64,000 bases of DNA from an uncultured Gardnerella sp. Lineage in GTDB: Bacteria > Actinomycetota > Actinomycetes > Actinomycetales > Bifidobacteriaceae. Position numbers and translations under genes: made by a program. Positions 1 through 7,243 of the stretch are shown here, piece after piece. Position 1 is the stretch's first letter. Each line of letters starts with the position of its first letter. The notes beneath the pieces are model-generated. The model was not told the DNA's origin and did no database searches. It was given only the letters and a program-made list of their open reading frames with translations. The stretch covers positions 14,575 through 78,574 of the forward strand of contig CAMXWX010000002.1 of assembly GCA_947252975.1 (NCBI GenBank), written 5' to 3'.

Positions 1-283
1 CAACGATGCCATCAATGCAATTATTTTTTACAACTTCAATACCTTTTCTAACTAGCGATAGCTTAGGATTTGGCTCAACTCCACCAAGATCAACAAAATC
101 AATATTGTATTTATGCAAACTATTTTTAATATCAAAAAGAATATGTGAAAGGTATTCTCCCCCATCATAATGAAGAAGAACCTTGGATATACCTCTATCT
201 TTTAATTCTTTTCCAACTTTACATTGAGCATTCCTGCCAAACACAAACTTAGTTCCAATGCAAAGATCAAAATTATTAATCAT
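1..283 (-). CDS. Iron-containing alcohol dehydrogenase, N-terminal part (cut by window edge)
   Basis: Only the first 94 residues lie in the window; the gene continues past position 1. The translation begins MINNFDLCIGTKFVFGR and contains LGGVEPNPKLSLVRKGIE. This matches the N-terminal, nucleotide-binding half of the BDH/YqhD branch of the iron-dependent alcohol dehydrogenases (NAD(P)H-linked alcohol/aldehyde interconversion in the cytoplasm). The metal-binding C-terminal half is not visible, so metal dependence is family knowledge. The ATG at 283 lies 2 nt after the stop of the upstream HAD gene, so it is the distal gene of the ECF/nucleoside operon. No other start fits better. Substrate unknown. 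Confidence 0.82.
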   Translation of the reverse strand, partial: MINNFDLCIGTKFVFGRNAQCKVGKELKDRGISKVLLHYDGGEYLSHILFDIKNSLHKYNIDFVDLGGVEPNPKLSLVRKGIEVVKNNCIDGIV

Positions 284-285
284 GA

Positions 286-999
286 TTACTGAACCTCCAG
301 CAAAGAGTTTCTTTCTTCATTTGCAATATAAGAAGAAAATAGAACTGAAGAAATGTCATTTACGCAATTAGCTAAATACTTTGGCCTGGCCAACTTCAAT
401 GCAGAGATTTCACCGTCTCCATAAGATACAGCAATACAATCAACACAATTTTCTCTAGAAGACTCAACGTCGCTATAGGAATCTCCAATATATACACAAT
501 CAAAAGGGCTAATATTATATTTACTAATCATTAAAGAAATCATTTCTTTCTTGCTCATATAAACTTTCGATTCAGAATACAAAGAATCTGGAGAAATCCA
601 ACTGTCGAATAGCTCAATCCATTTTTTTATATTCAAAATCTTTTCCAATGCATCCAATGGCTTATTCGTAACTATTGCATTTATTACTCCGCATTTTTTA
701 AGTTTCAAAATAAGCCGAGCAATGCCCGCATACATGTGCGTACTATGAAAATTATTTAAATTCCTATAATGATTACTAATATCTGAATCAAATTTTTTAT
801 AAAATTCAAATCCAGGATATGGGATGAGGCACTTAAATATTTCTAATGTTGACTTACTCAAATTAGAACTATTAGATATAAATCCTTCAGGAAGCTTAGA
901 CCCACAAGCACATGCGGCATAGTTTATGGAACGCCACACGTCTTCGCTTGTACTGGCTATGGTTCCATCAAAATCCCAAAGGATTAATTTATACCTCAC
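286..999 (-). CDS. HAD-family hydrolase, phosphoglycolate-phosphatase-like
   Basis: A 237-residue HAD-superfamily phosphatase. Motif I is DFDGT with nucleophile Asp9, motif II is the Thr in VTNKP (about 111), and motif IV is GDSYSD (172-177); an alpha-helical cap lies between motifs I and II, as in the Gph/PGMB-like subfamily. It probably removes phosphate from a small sugar phosphate or nucleotide; the substrate cannot be read from sequence. Start codon is GTG at 999, preceded by AAAGGG about 7 nt upstream. It lies between the nucleoside hydrolase (80-nt gap) and the alcohol dehydrogenase (2-nt gap), so it is probably co-transcribed with both. Base composition is as AT-rich as its neighbours. 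Confidence 0.85.
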   Translation of the reverse strand: MRYKLILWDFDGTIASTSEDVWRSINYAACACGSKLPEGFISNSSNLSKSTLEIFKCLIPYPGFEFYKKFDSDISNHYRNLNNFHSTHMYAGIARLILKLKKCGVINAIVTNKPLDALEKILNIKKWIELFDSWISPDSLYSESKVYMSKKEMISLMISKYNISPFDCVYIGDSYSDVESSRENCVDCIAVSYGDGEISALKLARPKYLANCVNDISSVLFSSYIANEERNSLLEVQ

Positions 1000-1079
1000 C
1001 CCAAGCCCTTTCTTTATAGATTGTTAATAATGAACAATATTTATAAATAGCGTTTCTTAATACTGTTTCTAAAACTAAA

Positions 1080-2063
1080 TTAGTTATAACTTTCAAGAGT
1101 CTTGTAAAGCATATCTACAAATCCAGGGAAATCTAGCTCAAGAGCTGCTTCTGCGTTAGGTTCCTTACCTCTTGGCTCCATAGTTGGAGTACGCTCTAAA
1201 TCAACAGCTGGATTTTCGCCACGTAGATGTCTGTAATCACATACAGTCATTCCTCTTGTTAGCTTTCCATCAAGCTCAACGTCAATATGCATTGGCACAG
1301 ACTTAATAAGTTCAGGGAAAGCAATCCATGTTACAGCACAAGCATCATGCATTGTTGCGCCTGTTAGATTTGTTTCTTCAGCACATGTTCCTATAAAGAA
1401 TTCAGTTAAATCAGCAGCTAACATTGCTGCTTTTGTTCCAATTTGCCTAAATTTAGCAACATGCTCTGCTTTAAGATCGCATTGACGAGTTAAATTAATT
1501 CCAGTCATTTTTACATGAATTCCAGAATTAAACACTCTAGATGCTGCTTCTGGATCAACAAAAATATTGAATTCTGCCGATGGAGTCCAATTTCCAAAAG
1601 TAACAGACCCACCCATGATGCATATTTCTTTGACTCTATCAACAATTCTAGGTTCTCTATTTATTGCAGATGCTATGTTTGTTAACGGACCTGTAGCTAT
1701 AAGAGTTACATCATCCGTGCTCATAACTGTGTCAACAATAAAATCTACAGCATGCTTATTCTGTGGCGTATGAACAGGATCTGGAAGAACTGGACCATCT
1801 AGACCAGTAACACCATGGAATTGAGGCGCAGTAACAAGAGGCGCAACCATAGGACAGCTATGCCCAGGGTAAACACCAATATTATCTGCCTCGCCTAAAA
1901 CTTCAAGAATTTTAATTGCATTAGTCGTCACATTTTCTAATGGACTATTGCCGCCAATTGTTGTAATTCCTAGAACATTAAGATGCTTAACCGCAATCAT
2001 TATTCCAAATGCATCATCATGACCTGGATCACAATCCAAAATTACTTTCTTTTTATTACTCAT
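1080..2063 (-). CDS. Inosine/uridine-preferring nucleoside hydrolase family protein
   Basis: A 327-residue member of the IunH/Rih family, which hydrolyses the N-glycosidic bond of ribonucleosides to base and ribose in the cytoplasm. The N-terminal DCDPGHDDA (residues 10-18) is the calcium- and ribose-binding signature. EFNIFVDPEA (from about 164) and the His-Asp pair in TMHDACAV (about 239) are the other active-site elements. Length is typical. The ATG at 2063 is chosen because AAGGAAG lies about 8 nt upstream; an ATG seven codons earlier lacks this spacing. It sits below the PfkB kinase in the ECF operon, which suggests that an imported riboside is split here and the sugar phosphorylated by the kinase. 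Base specificity is not predictable. Confidence 0.9.
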   Translation of the reverse strand: MSNKKKVILDCDPGHDDAFGIMIAVKHLNVLGITTIGGNSPLENVTTNAIKILEVLGEADNIGVYPGHSCPMVAPLVTAPQFHGVTGLDGPVLPDPVHTPQNKHAVDFIVDTVMSTDDVTLIATGPLTNIASAINREPRIVDRVKEICIMGGSVTFGNWTPSAEFNIFVDPEAASRVFNSGIHVKMTGINLTRQCDLKAEHVAKFRQIGTKAAMLAADLTEFFIGTCAEETNLTGATMHDACAVTWIAFPELIKSVPMHIDVELDGKLTRGMTVCDYRHLRGENPAVDLERTPTMEPRGKEPNAEAALELDFPGFVDMLYKTLESYN

Positions 2064-2139
2064 TATTAATGACTTCCTTATCATATTGTTTGGTAACTTA
2101 TTATTTATTGCATTATTTATTAATCAATAACCTCAATTG

Positions 2140-3108
2140 TTATTTGAAAGTTTTTACATCATAATGCAACAAAAATTCATTAATTTGATTGATATTAGGA
2201 GAATTCCTAGCACCTTTATGCGCTACTGAATACGCAGCAACAGCATTCCCATACAGTAAGGATCGTTCAATATTAGAACAATCCAACATAGATTTTATGT
2301 AACCAGCGTTATAAATATCGCCAGCACCTATAGTATCTACAACATCAACATTGAACGGTGGAGCAGATATAACGCTACTATTCTTAAATCCTATAGAGCC
2401 GTTTGCACCATCTCTTGCAACAACTGTACGTCCGTTAACAGATAAATCTTTTGCATTATTTTCCCATGTATCATCTCCTAAATAAGAAAACTCGTCTGGA
2501 CCAGAACCTAATAAATGAGTTACATATGGCATTATTCCCATCAAAGCATCATAAAAATCAGGATTTAATACGCCATTATCAACTCGTAAATTCAAATCGA
2601 ATGAAGTAGGAATTCCGAGATTATAAGCCTCTCTAAATATGCGCGTAATGGAATCTCTTGCAGAAGTGTTATACACAAGGCACATACCAGAAGAATGAAT
2701 CCAATCAGAGTTTCTAACAGCATTCATAATGCGATCATCAAGATCTAGCACCTTAAAGGATTGGCTCTCTCTTGGCCAACCCCACAAATACCTTTCACCA
2801 AACTCATCTACAAACGCAAACACTCCAACGGTATTTAACTCAGCATGCGTGCGCAAATAGGTTGTGTCAACGCCTTCCTTAGCAAAATCATCTAAAACAA
2901 AACGACCATATTGGTCATTCCCTATAGAACCAACAAAAGATGTATTAACTGCTAATCTAGAAAGCGCAACAGCAGTATTGGCAGAAGTACCTCCACCTTG
3001 AATAGATACATCAGGATACTTAACAATAGTTCTTTGCTCATTCAAAAATCGCGGATAAGGAACTATAATATCTACATTTGCATCGCCAACAACAATAACA
3101 TTATGCAT
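2140..3108 (-). CDS. PfkB-family carbohydrate kinase, ribokinase-like
   Basis: A 322-residue PfkB sugar kinase. The substrate-side signature GGGTSANTAVALSRL (38-52) and the C-terminal motif DTIGAGD (258-264) are intact; Asp264 is the expected catalytic base and GAG forms the anion hole. It is therefore predicted to be active, phosphorylating ribose, a nucleoside or a related compound with ATP. Its ATG overlaps the end of the TrpF-like gene by 8 nt, a sign of translational coupling. The nucleoside hydrolase follows 76 nt later. Exact substrate (ribose, nucleoside, or other) is open; the neighbouring hydrolase favours ribose. Confidence 0.9.
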   Translation of the reverse strand: MHNVIVVGDANVDIIVPYPRFLNEQRTIVKYPDVSIQGGGTSANTAVALSRLAVNTSFVGSIGNDQYGRFVLDDFAKEGVDTTYLRTHAELNTVGVFAFVDEFGERYLWGWPRESQSFKVLDLDDRIMNAVRNSDWIHSSGMCLVYNTSARDSITRIFREAYNLGIPTSFDLNLRVDNGVLNPDFYDALMGIMPYVTHLLGSGPDEFSYLGDDTWENNAKDLSVNGRTVVARDGANGSIGFKNSSVISAPPFNVDVVDTIGAGDIYNAGYIKSMLDCSNIERSLLYGNAVAAYSVAHKGARNSPNINQINEFLLHYDVKTFK

Positions 3109-3802
3109 TTAACGCCGCCTTAATAAAAGCTTCCACTTTTACAGGATCCTTACATCTCAACGTATTTGCACGCTCGTCTTTGTAATTTGTAAGACTAAAT
3201 GAGTCAACACCATACGGGTTAGTATCATGAATCGCATCAGCAACGTTAGAAGCATCAAGGCCTCCAGCAATAATGCATTTAACAGATGTAGAGTCAATAA
3301 TCTCCTTATCGATAGACCTATCGTGCTCAATTCCAGTTGCGCCTATGTCGTTAGCATCTGGCGATTTTGTGTCTATTAAAAAGAAGTCGGAAACTTTTTC
3401 ATAATCTTTAACATATTGGAGAACTTTTTGCTCTTCTAAAGGAACGCCTTTAAGAACAGGTATAGCTTGCATAATAAGAAGCTCAGGAAACCTACTTTTT
3501 AACTCACCAACTTGTTCAGGAGTTATACCTTCTATGTTTCCAGATAAATGCAAAACATCTGGCATTGCTAAATTTAAGTCTTCACTAATTTCGTCTATAT
3601 TCTCCGAACATGTTAAGCCAATTCTTACGGCACCTGGTTGCACGCCATTAAAAATCTCTTTTGCTTGCGAGCAAGACAACTGACCTGGAGTATGTTGAAT
3701 ATGCCCATAGCTTACGCCAATATGCTTAGCGCCAAGACTTACAACCATACGCGCATCTTCCACAGTCCTGATTCCATAAATTTGTACAATAACGTCAGCC
3801 AT
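3101..3802 (-). CDS. TrpF-like (phosphoribosylanthranilate isomerase family) barrel protein lacking the catalytic cysteine
   Basis: A 233-residue (beta/alpha)8-barrel protein resembling phosphoribosylanthranilate isomerase. Family landmarks are the N-terminal IYGIRTVEDA, the DVLHLSGN strand (TrpF: VQLHG), FLIDTKSP with Asp144 at the general-acid position, and the phosphate-binding IAGGLDASNV (179-188; TrpF: AGGLxPENV). The usual KICG strand is QIYG here, so the catalytic cysteine is Tyr9. No tryptophan genes are nearby; it lies between the ECF ATPase and the PfkB kinase. ATG at 3802 is preferred because AAAGGTG lies 6 nt upstream; a GTG at 3811 would overlap that site. It may be an isomerase of another aldose-phosphate derivative; function unproven. 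Confidence 0.8.
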   Translation of the reverse strand: MADVIVQIYGIRTVEDARMVVSLGAKHIGVSYGHIQHTPGQLSCSQAKEIFNGVQPGAVRIGLTCSENIDEISEDLNLAMPDVLHLSGNIEGITPEQVGELKSRFPELLIMQAIPVLKGVPLEEQKVLQYVKDYEKVSDFFLIDTKSPDANDIGATGIEHDRSIDKEIIDSTSVKCIIAGGLDASNVADAIHDTNPYGVDSFSLTNYKDERANTLRCKDPVKVEAFIKAALNA

Positions 3803-3807
3803 ATTAT

Positions 3808-4611
3808 TCACCTTTCACTGTTAAACAATTCAACAAACGCTGGCACAGTAAATGGAGTGCCATTCATACCAACTTTTTGCGCAACTCTTGTAATCGGTGG
3901 AGGAGTTACAAAAGATAATCGCAAGATATCCGTTTGAGAAAACACCTTCTCTGCTGGCCCATCTAACAAAACTCTTCCAGACTGCATAACAATTATTCGA
4001 CTAAAATTCTCCGTAACAAACTTCATGTCATGCGATATTGTTATGCACAATTTTCCTTGAGATTGCAGCGTCTTTATAATCTTCTTAAGACGTAGATTTC
4101 CTAAAACATCTTGACCACATGTAGGCTCATCAAAAATAATGACTTTTGGATCCATCATAAGTATTGCGCCAATAGTGCAGAATTTTTTCTCTGTTAGAGA
4201 TAGGTCAAAAGGATGGATATCTAACTTATTGTTAAGACCAACAAGATTTGACACTAATTCCATGCGTTCTTCGATTAATTTTGAATCCATTTTTATTTGT
4301 TCTGGACCAAACGAAAATTCTTTACGAACACTCTCTAAAAACAGCTGGCCATCTGGATTTTGGAATACATACCCAACTTCGCAAGCCCATTCAGAGGTAT
4401 CTTTAGTATCAACATTTATCCCATCAATTAAGACTTTGCCCGAAGTTGCTTTAAGAATACCGTTAAAATGCTTAACAAGCGTTGTTTTACCAGCGCCATT
4501 TTGACCAATTATTGCAACAGGCTCGTTGCCGCTAATGCTAAAAGAAACACCATCAAGCGCTTTGTGACCCGATTTATATTCGTGCACAAGATTGATAACA
4601 TCTAACTTCAT
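3808..4611 (-). CDS. ECF transporter ATPase with degenerate ABC signature
   Basis: A 267-residue energizing ATPase of an ECF (energy-coupling factor) vitamin/nutrient importer. Walker A is GQNGAGKT (36-43), the Q-loop is VFQNPDGQLF (82-91) and Walker B is VIIFDEPT (157-164). The LSGGQ signature is replaced by LSLTEKK (137-143), so the ATP site it would complete with its partner may be weakened or non-hydrolytic. It overlaps the other ATPase gene by 4 nt (ATGA-type coupling), and its TGA is 5 nt before the TrpF-like start. The two ATPases, EcfT and the S component together form the expected complex on the inner face of the membrane. Confidence 0.92.
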   Translation of the reverse strand: MKLDVINLVHEYKSGHKALDGVSFSISGNEPVAIIGQNGAGKTTLVKHFNGILKATSGKVLIDGINVDTKDTSEWACEVGYVFQNPDGQLFLESVRKEFSFGPEQIKMDSKLIEERMELVSNLVGLNNKLDIHPFDLSLTEKKFCTIGAILMMDPKVIIFDEPTCGQDVLGNLRLKKIIKTLQSQGKLCITISHDMKFVTENFSRIIVMQSGRVLLDGPAEKVFSQTDILRLSFVTPPPITRVAQKVGMNGTPFTVPAFVELFNSER

Positions 4612-5480
4612 GAGTTAACCTCACTTTTATTAGAACGCATGCTACTTTTAACAAAATCAACTGCCTGATTCTCGGTGATAGGAATTTTAGTCACATTTAC
4701 TCCGCAATTAGCAATAGCAAAACCGAGCTTTACGTAATCTGGAGGTTCAATTCCGTGATTAGTAATATCTGGATTTGTAAATACTTCATAAGGCGATCCA
4801 CTTGTAAAAACTTCGCCATTATCCAGTACCATAACAGTATCAGCGCACCTTGCAACGCGCTCCATATCGTGATCAACCATAATCACAGTTACGCCACTAT
4901 TATTGAGACGTTTTACAATGTCAAAAATCTCCTCGCTGCCAAGTGGATCAAGTTGTGTTGTACACTCATCTAAAACCAAAATCTTAGGTTCCATAATAAA
5001 AGTTGACCCAAATGCAACTCTTTGAATCTGTCCACCCGAAAGCTCAAGAGGATTTCGGTCTAAAATATCACTTATACGCATTAATTCTGCAACTTGAATA
5101 ACTTTTTCAGTCATCTCCTTACGAGCAACACCTTGATTACATAATCCATATGCAAGCTCTTCTGCAACAGTGCCCGAAGTGTAGCTAAGTTGATTAAACG
5201 GATTTTGAAATACTAGACCGATTGTTTTAGAAAGTTTAGCTACACTAGAAGAAGAAACATCATTGCCGTCAACAAACACTTTTCCACGCGATTTGCCAAC
5301 AAAATAATGCGGTATTAAACCAACTAATGCATTACATAATGTTGATTTACCAGATCCGTTAGCGCCTATGATACATAAAAAGCTTCCCTCTTTAACATCA
5401 AAGCTTATATGTTTTAATGCACTTTTCTTACTACCGCTGTATCTATATGAAAAATCTTTTACGGAGAGAATATTATTCAT
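4608..5480 (-). CDS. ECF transporter ATPase, canonical
   Basis: A 290-residue ABC ATPase of the ECF importer. Walker A GANGSGKST (39-47), Q-loop FQNPFNQL (91-98), signature LSGGQIQR (147-154) and Walker B ILVLDE (167-172) are all intact. The C-terminal extension of about 50 residues is usual for EcfA proteins and serves dimerisation. It overlaps EcfT by 4 nt upstream and the second ATPase by 4 nt downstream, so stoichiometric translation is likely. It supplies the intact signature facing the partner's Walker A, while the partner's own signature is degenerate; the pair may therefore be catalytically asymmetric. Confidence 0.93.
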   Translation of the reverse strand: MNNILSVKDFSYRYSGSKKSALKHISFDVKEGSFLCIIGANGSGKSTLCNALVGLIPHYFVGKSRGKVFVDGNDVSSSSVAKLSKTIGLVFQNPFNQLSYTSGTVAEELAYGLCNQGVARKEMTEKVIQVAELMRISDILDRNPLELSGGQIQRVAFGSTFIMEPKILVLDECTTQLDPLGSEEIFDIVKRLNNSGVTVIMVDHDMERVARCADTVMVLDNGEVFTSGSPYEVFTNPDITNHGIEPPDYVKLGFAIANCGVNVTKIPITENQAVDFVKSSMRSNKSEVNS

Positions 5481-6298
5481 TTTAGACCCCCATAATAAGG
5501 AATAATTCCAACATAGAAACAGGTAGACAAGACTAAAGAGATAGCAAGAATTAGTAATAACATGTAAGTCAAAACTGAGTCATAAACTCTCCATTGGACT
5601 TCTACTATGCTTGTTCTTTTTACTCCACTTACACCAAAGCCACGCGTTTCTAATGTCATTCCTCGCTCTTGAGCATCAGTCAAAGAGCTTAAAACAACAG
5701 GCCCAAGTAAAGGTATTAGCGCACGCAATCTGCCAATCGCACTTCCAGACATTTTTAACCCTCTAGCGCTTTGAGCCTGGCTAATAACAGACATTCGTCT
5801 TTGCATTTGCGGAACAACATTTAAGCTTGCTAAAACTAAGTAACCTATTTTTGCAGGAAGACCTATACCAGTTAAAGCAGCGACCATACTGCCTATATAA
5901 GTAGTTTTATTCATAATGTAAAAACTGCCCAAAAATACTAGAACAGTAACTACTACTCTTCCCGCATAAATCATTCCTTCGAGACCAAGTTTTGCAAATC
6001 CAAAATCCGCTATAAAGGTTTTATTACTGGGACTATATAGCCCTTGTATAAACATAAGCATTAATGTCATTGGTATTCCAAAGCCAAACATAAGTTTTAC
6101 ATATGGAACAACAATCCTTGCAATAATTGCTACAACAAAAAGAACTACAATAAATGCAATTCCTAGACAAGGATCTGGCCATGCCATAGATGAGATTCCT
6201 AAAGTAAAAATAGCAATTATTTTTGTTATAGGATTCAGCATAGAAACAGGATTATTATCGCAACGCTGCCATGTTAAACAACTTTTATTATCACTCAT
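5477..6298 (-). CDS. ECF transporter transmembrane component EcfT
   Basis: A 273-residue hydrophobic protein with about five to six membrane segments between residues 25 and 265. A cytoplasmic coupling region carries the two short ECF-T signatures ARG (178-180) and TRG (218-220), which contact the ATPases in this family. It links the S component to ATP hydrolysis. Start ATG at 6298 follows GGGAG about 9 nt upstream. It overlaps the following ATPase gene by 4 nt. The 91-nt gap before it, after the S-component stop, holds a perfect hairpin that may lower its expression relative to the S component. Confidence 0.9.
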   Translation of the reverse strand: MSDNKSCLTWQRCDNNPVSMLNPITKIIAIFTLGISSMAWPDPCLGIAFIVVLFVVAIIARIVVPYVKLMFGFGIPMTLMLMFIQGLYSPSNKTFIADFGFAKLGLEGMIYAGRVVVTVLVFLGSFYIMNKTTYIGSMVAALTGIGLPAKIGYLVLASLNVVPQMQRRMSVISQAQSARGLKMSGSAIGRLRALIPLLGPVVLSSLTDAQERGMTLETRGFGVSGVKRTSIVEVQWRVYDSVLTYMLLLILAISLVLSTCFYVGIIPYYGGLK

Positions 6299-6342
6299 TG
6301 CAACATAACTCCCTCGTTAAACTTATGAAACCATAAAACCAT

Positions 6343-6373
6343 GAAGCTGATTCAAGATTGTTAAATCAGCTTC
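6343..6373 (-). terminator. Hairpin between S-component and EcfT genes (possible attenuator)
   Basis: A perfect 10-bp stem (GAAGCTGATT / AATCAGCTTC) with an 11-nt loop lies inside the ECF operon, after the S-component stop and before EcfT. On the minus strand it is followed by a moderately T-rich stretch (ATGGTTTTATGG) rather than a clean T-run. It could be a partial terminator or an mRNA-stability element; sequence alone does not decide. Confidence 0.5.
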
Positions 6374-6389
6374 TTCGACAAAAAACTAA

Positions 6390-7049
6390 TTAATCAACAG
6401 AATCTTCATCATATTCATCTGATTCATCAGAATTATCCGAATCATCTGAATTGCCTGCAGCATATTGACTTAAGAACCTCTTAGGCACCTTTTTAACAAT
6501 AAAGTAGGCAACAGCAACAGCAATTCCCTTATCTAATAGGTTCTCAATAATTGATGATGAAAATACAGAAGCAAAAATATTTTTCATTGCTACAACAAGC
6601 GTTGCAGTAAGCACCGAGGTTCCATTAATGCCAGTTGCTCCACTAAAAACAAATACTGTTATAAGTGATGCAGAAACGGCGTTTACTAAGGTTACAACAA
6701 CCCAAACAATTAGAACACCCCACCACTTTTTGAATAAACCTGCCTTAACCATATAACCAACAACAAGACCACATAAAACGCTAACTACCGCATAAGGTAA
6801 ATTAACTGGATTTGCCACCAATGCTAAAAATACATTTGTTAAGAACCCAGTTAAGGCAGCAACCCACGGTCCCGATAAGCAGGCAACTACCATAGTTCCA
6901 ATCATATCTAGAAACAGAGGGAGCTTTAGCGTTGAGCACAGAGTGCCGCCAATAAGATTTATACCTACTGCAATAGGAATCAAAACTAACGATTTAGTTG
7001 AGAATTGATTCTTAATATTCTCAATAAATAATAGCTTCTTTGCCATCAT
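6390..7049 (-). CDS. ECF transporter S component (substrate-binding membrane protein)
   Basis: A 219-residue integral membrane protein of about six helices, the size and topology of ECF S components, which bind the substrate and associate with EcfT. It is the first gene of the operon and precedes EcfT. The region LPLFLDMIGTMVVACLSGP resembles the start of S-component helices, but I cannot assign it to a named vitamin family. The last 25 residues are an acidic Asp/Ser/Glu tail, unusual for the family and probably cytoplasmic. Two ATGs (7049 and 7046) are possible; a GGGTGG purine-rich site lies just upstream. Operon content argues for a nucleoside-related substrate rather than a vitamin; this is inference. 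Confidence 0.82.
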   Translation of the reverse strand: MMAKKLLFIENIKNQFSTKSLVLIPIAVGINLIGGTLCSTLKLPLFLDMIGTMVVACLSGPWVAALTGFLTNVFLALVANPVNLPYAVVSVLCGLVVGYMVKAGLFKKWWGVLIVWVVVTLVNAVSASLITVFVFSGATGINGTSVLTATLVVAMKNIFASVFSSSIIENLLDKGIAVAVAYFIVKKVPKRFLSQYAAGNSDDSDNSDESDEYDEDSVD

Positions 7050-7059
7050 GCACCACCCT

Positions 7060-7074
7060 TCAACAAAATGTTGA
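7060..7074. promoter_or_regulatory. Short perfect palindrome in the ECF operon leader
   Basis: TCAACA-AAA-TGTTGA is a perfect 6-bp inverted repeat directly before the S-component start region. It may be a secondary operator or a small hairpin at the ribosome-binding region. Function is not established. Confidence 0.3.
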
Positions 7075-7126
7075 TAAGTCTTGCAAAGTTGTTAATTCTT
7101 TCAAAATTTCAACAAAACAACACTGT

Positions 7127-7155
7127 ATGAAAATTGTTTCCTAAACAGTTTTCAT
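7127..7155. promoter_or_regulatory. Probable LacI-type operator over the ECF operon start site
   Basis: A 29-bp inverted repeat with 13-nt arms (ATGAAAATTGTTT and AAACAGTTTTCAT), a 3-nt centre and one mismatched pair. It begins 6 bp downstream of the -10 box on the minus strand, so it covers the predicted transcription start. The only DNA-binding protein gene next to it is the divergent LacI-type fusion. The arms are AT-rich and differ from the common CGxxxxCG LacI core, so identity as its operator is inferred from position. Confidence 0.65.
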
Positions 7156-7160
7156 AATTC

Positions 7161-7189
7161 ATCTTAGAATAATAAATACTTATTGTCAA
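7161..7189 (-). promoter_or_regulatory. Promoter of the ECF/nucleoside operon
   Basis: On the minus strand TTGACA (7189-7184) and TAAGAT (7166-7161) are separated by exactly 17 bp. This is a near-consensus sigma-70-type promoter, with start expected near 7154, inside the 29-bp palindrome. The 5' leader would be about 105 nt. Strong boxes plus an overlapping palindrome fit simple steric repression. Confidence 0.72.
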
Positions 7190-7212
7190 TAATGCACAGT
7201 TATGAATAAACT
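7183..7212 (+). promoter_or_regulatory. Possible divergent promoter for the regulator gene
   Basis: TTGTCA (7183-7188) and TAAACT (7207-7212) are 18 bp apart, upstream of the LacI-PfkB gene. The -35 overlaps the -35 of the opposite promoter, so the two transcripts may compete. The boxes are only moderately close to consensus. Confidence 0.4.
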
Positions 7213-7243
7213 ATATCTTTGAAGACAAAAAAGAAGGAATCAA

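Noticed and set aside
2140-3802. Part of a tryptophan biosynthesis operon, from the TrpF likeness
   Set aside because: No other trp gene is nearby, the catalytic Cys is missing, and the gene is translationally coupled to a sugar kinase.
7127-7155. Terminator for the regulator or ECF gene
   Set aside because: The stem is AT-rich, it lies upstream of both divergent genes, and it overlaps the predicted start of a strong promoter, so an operator is the better reading.
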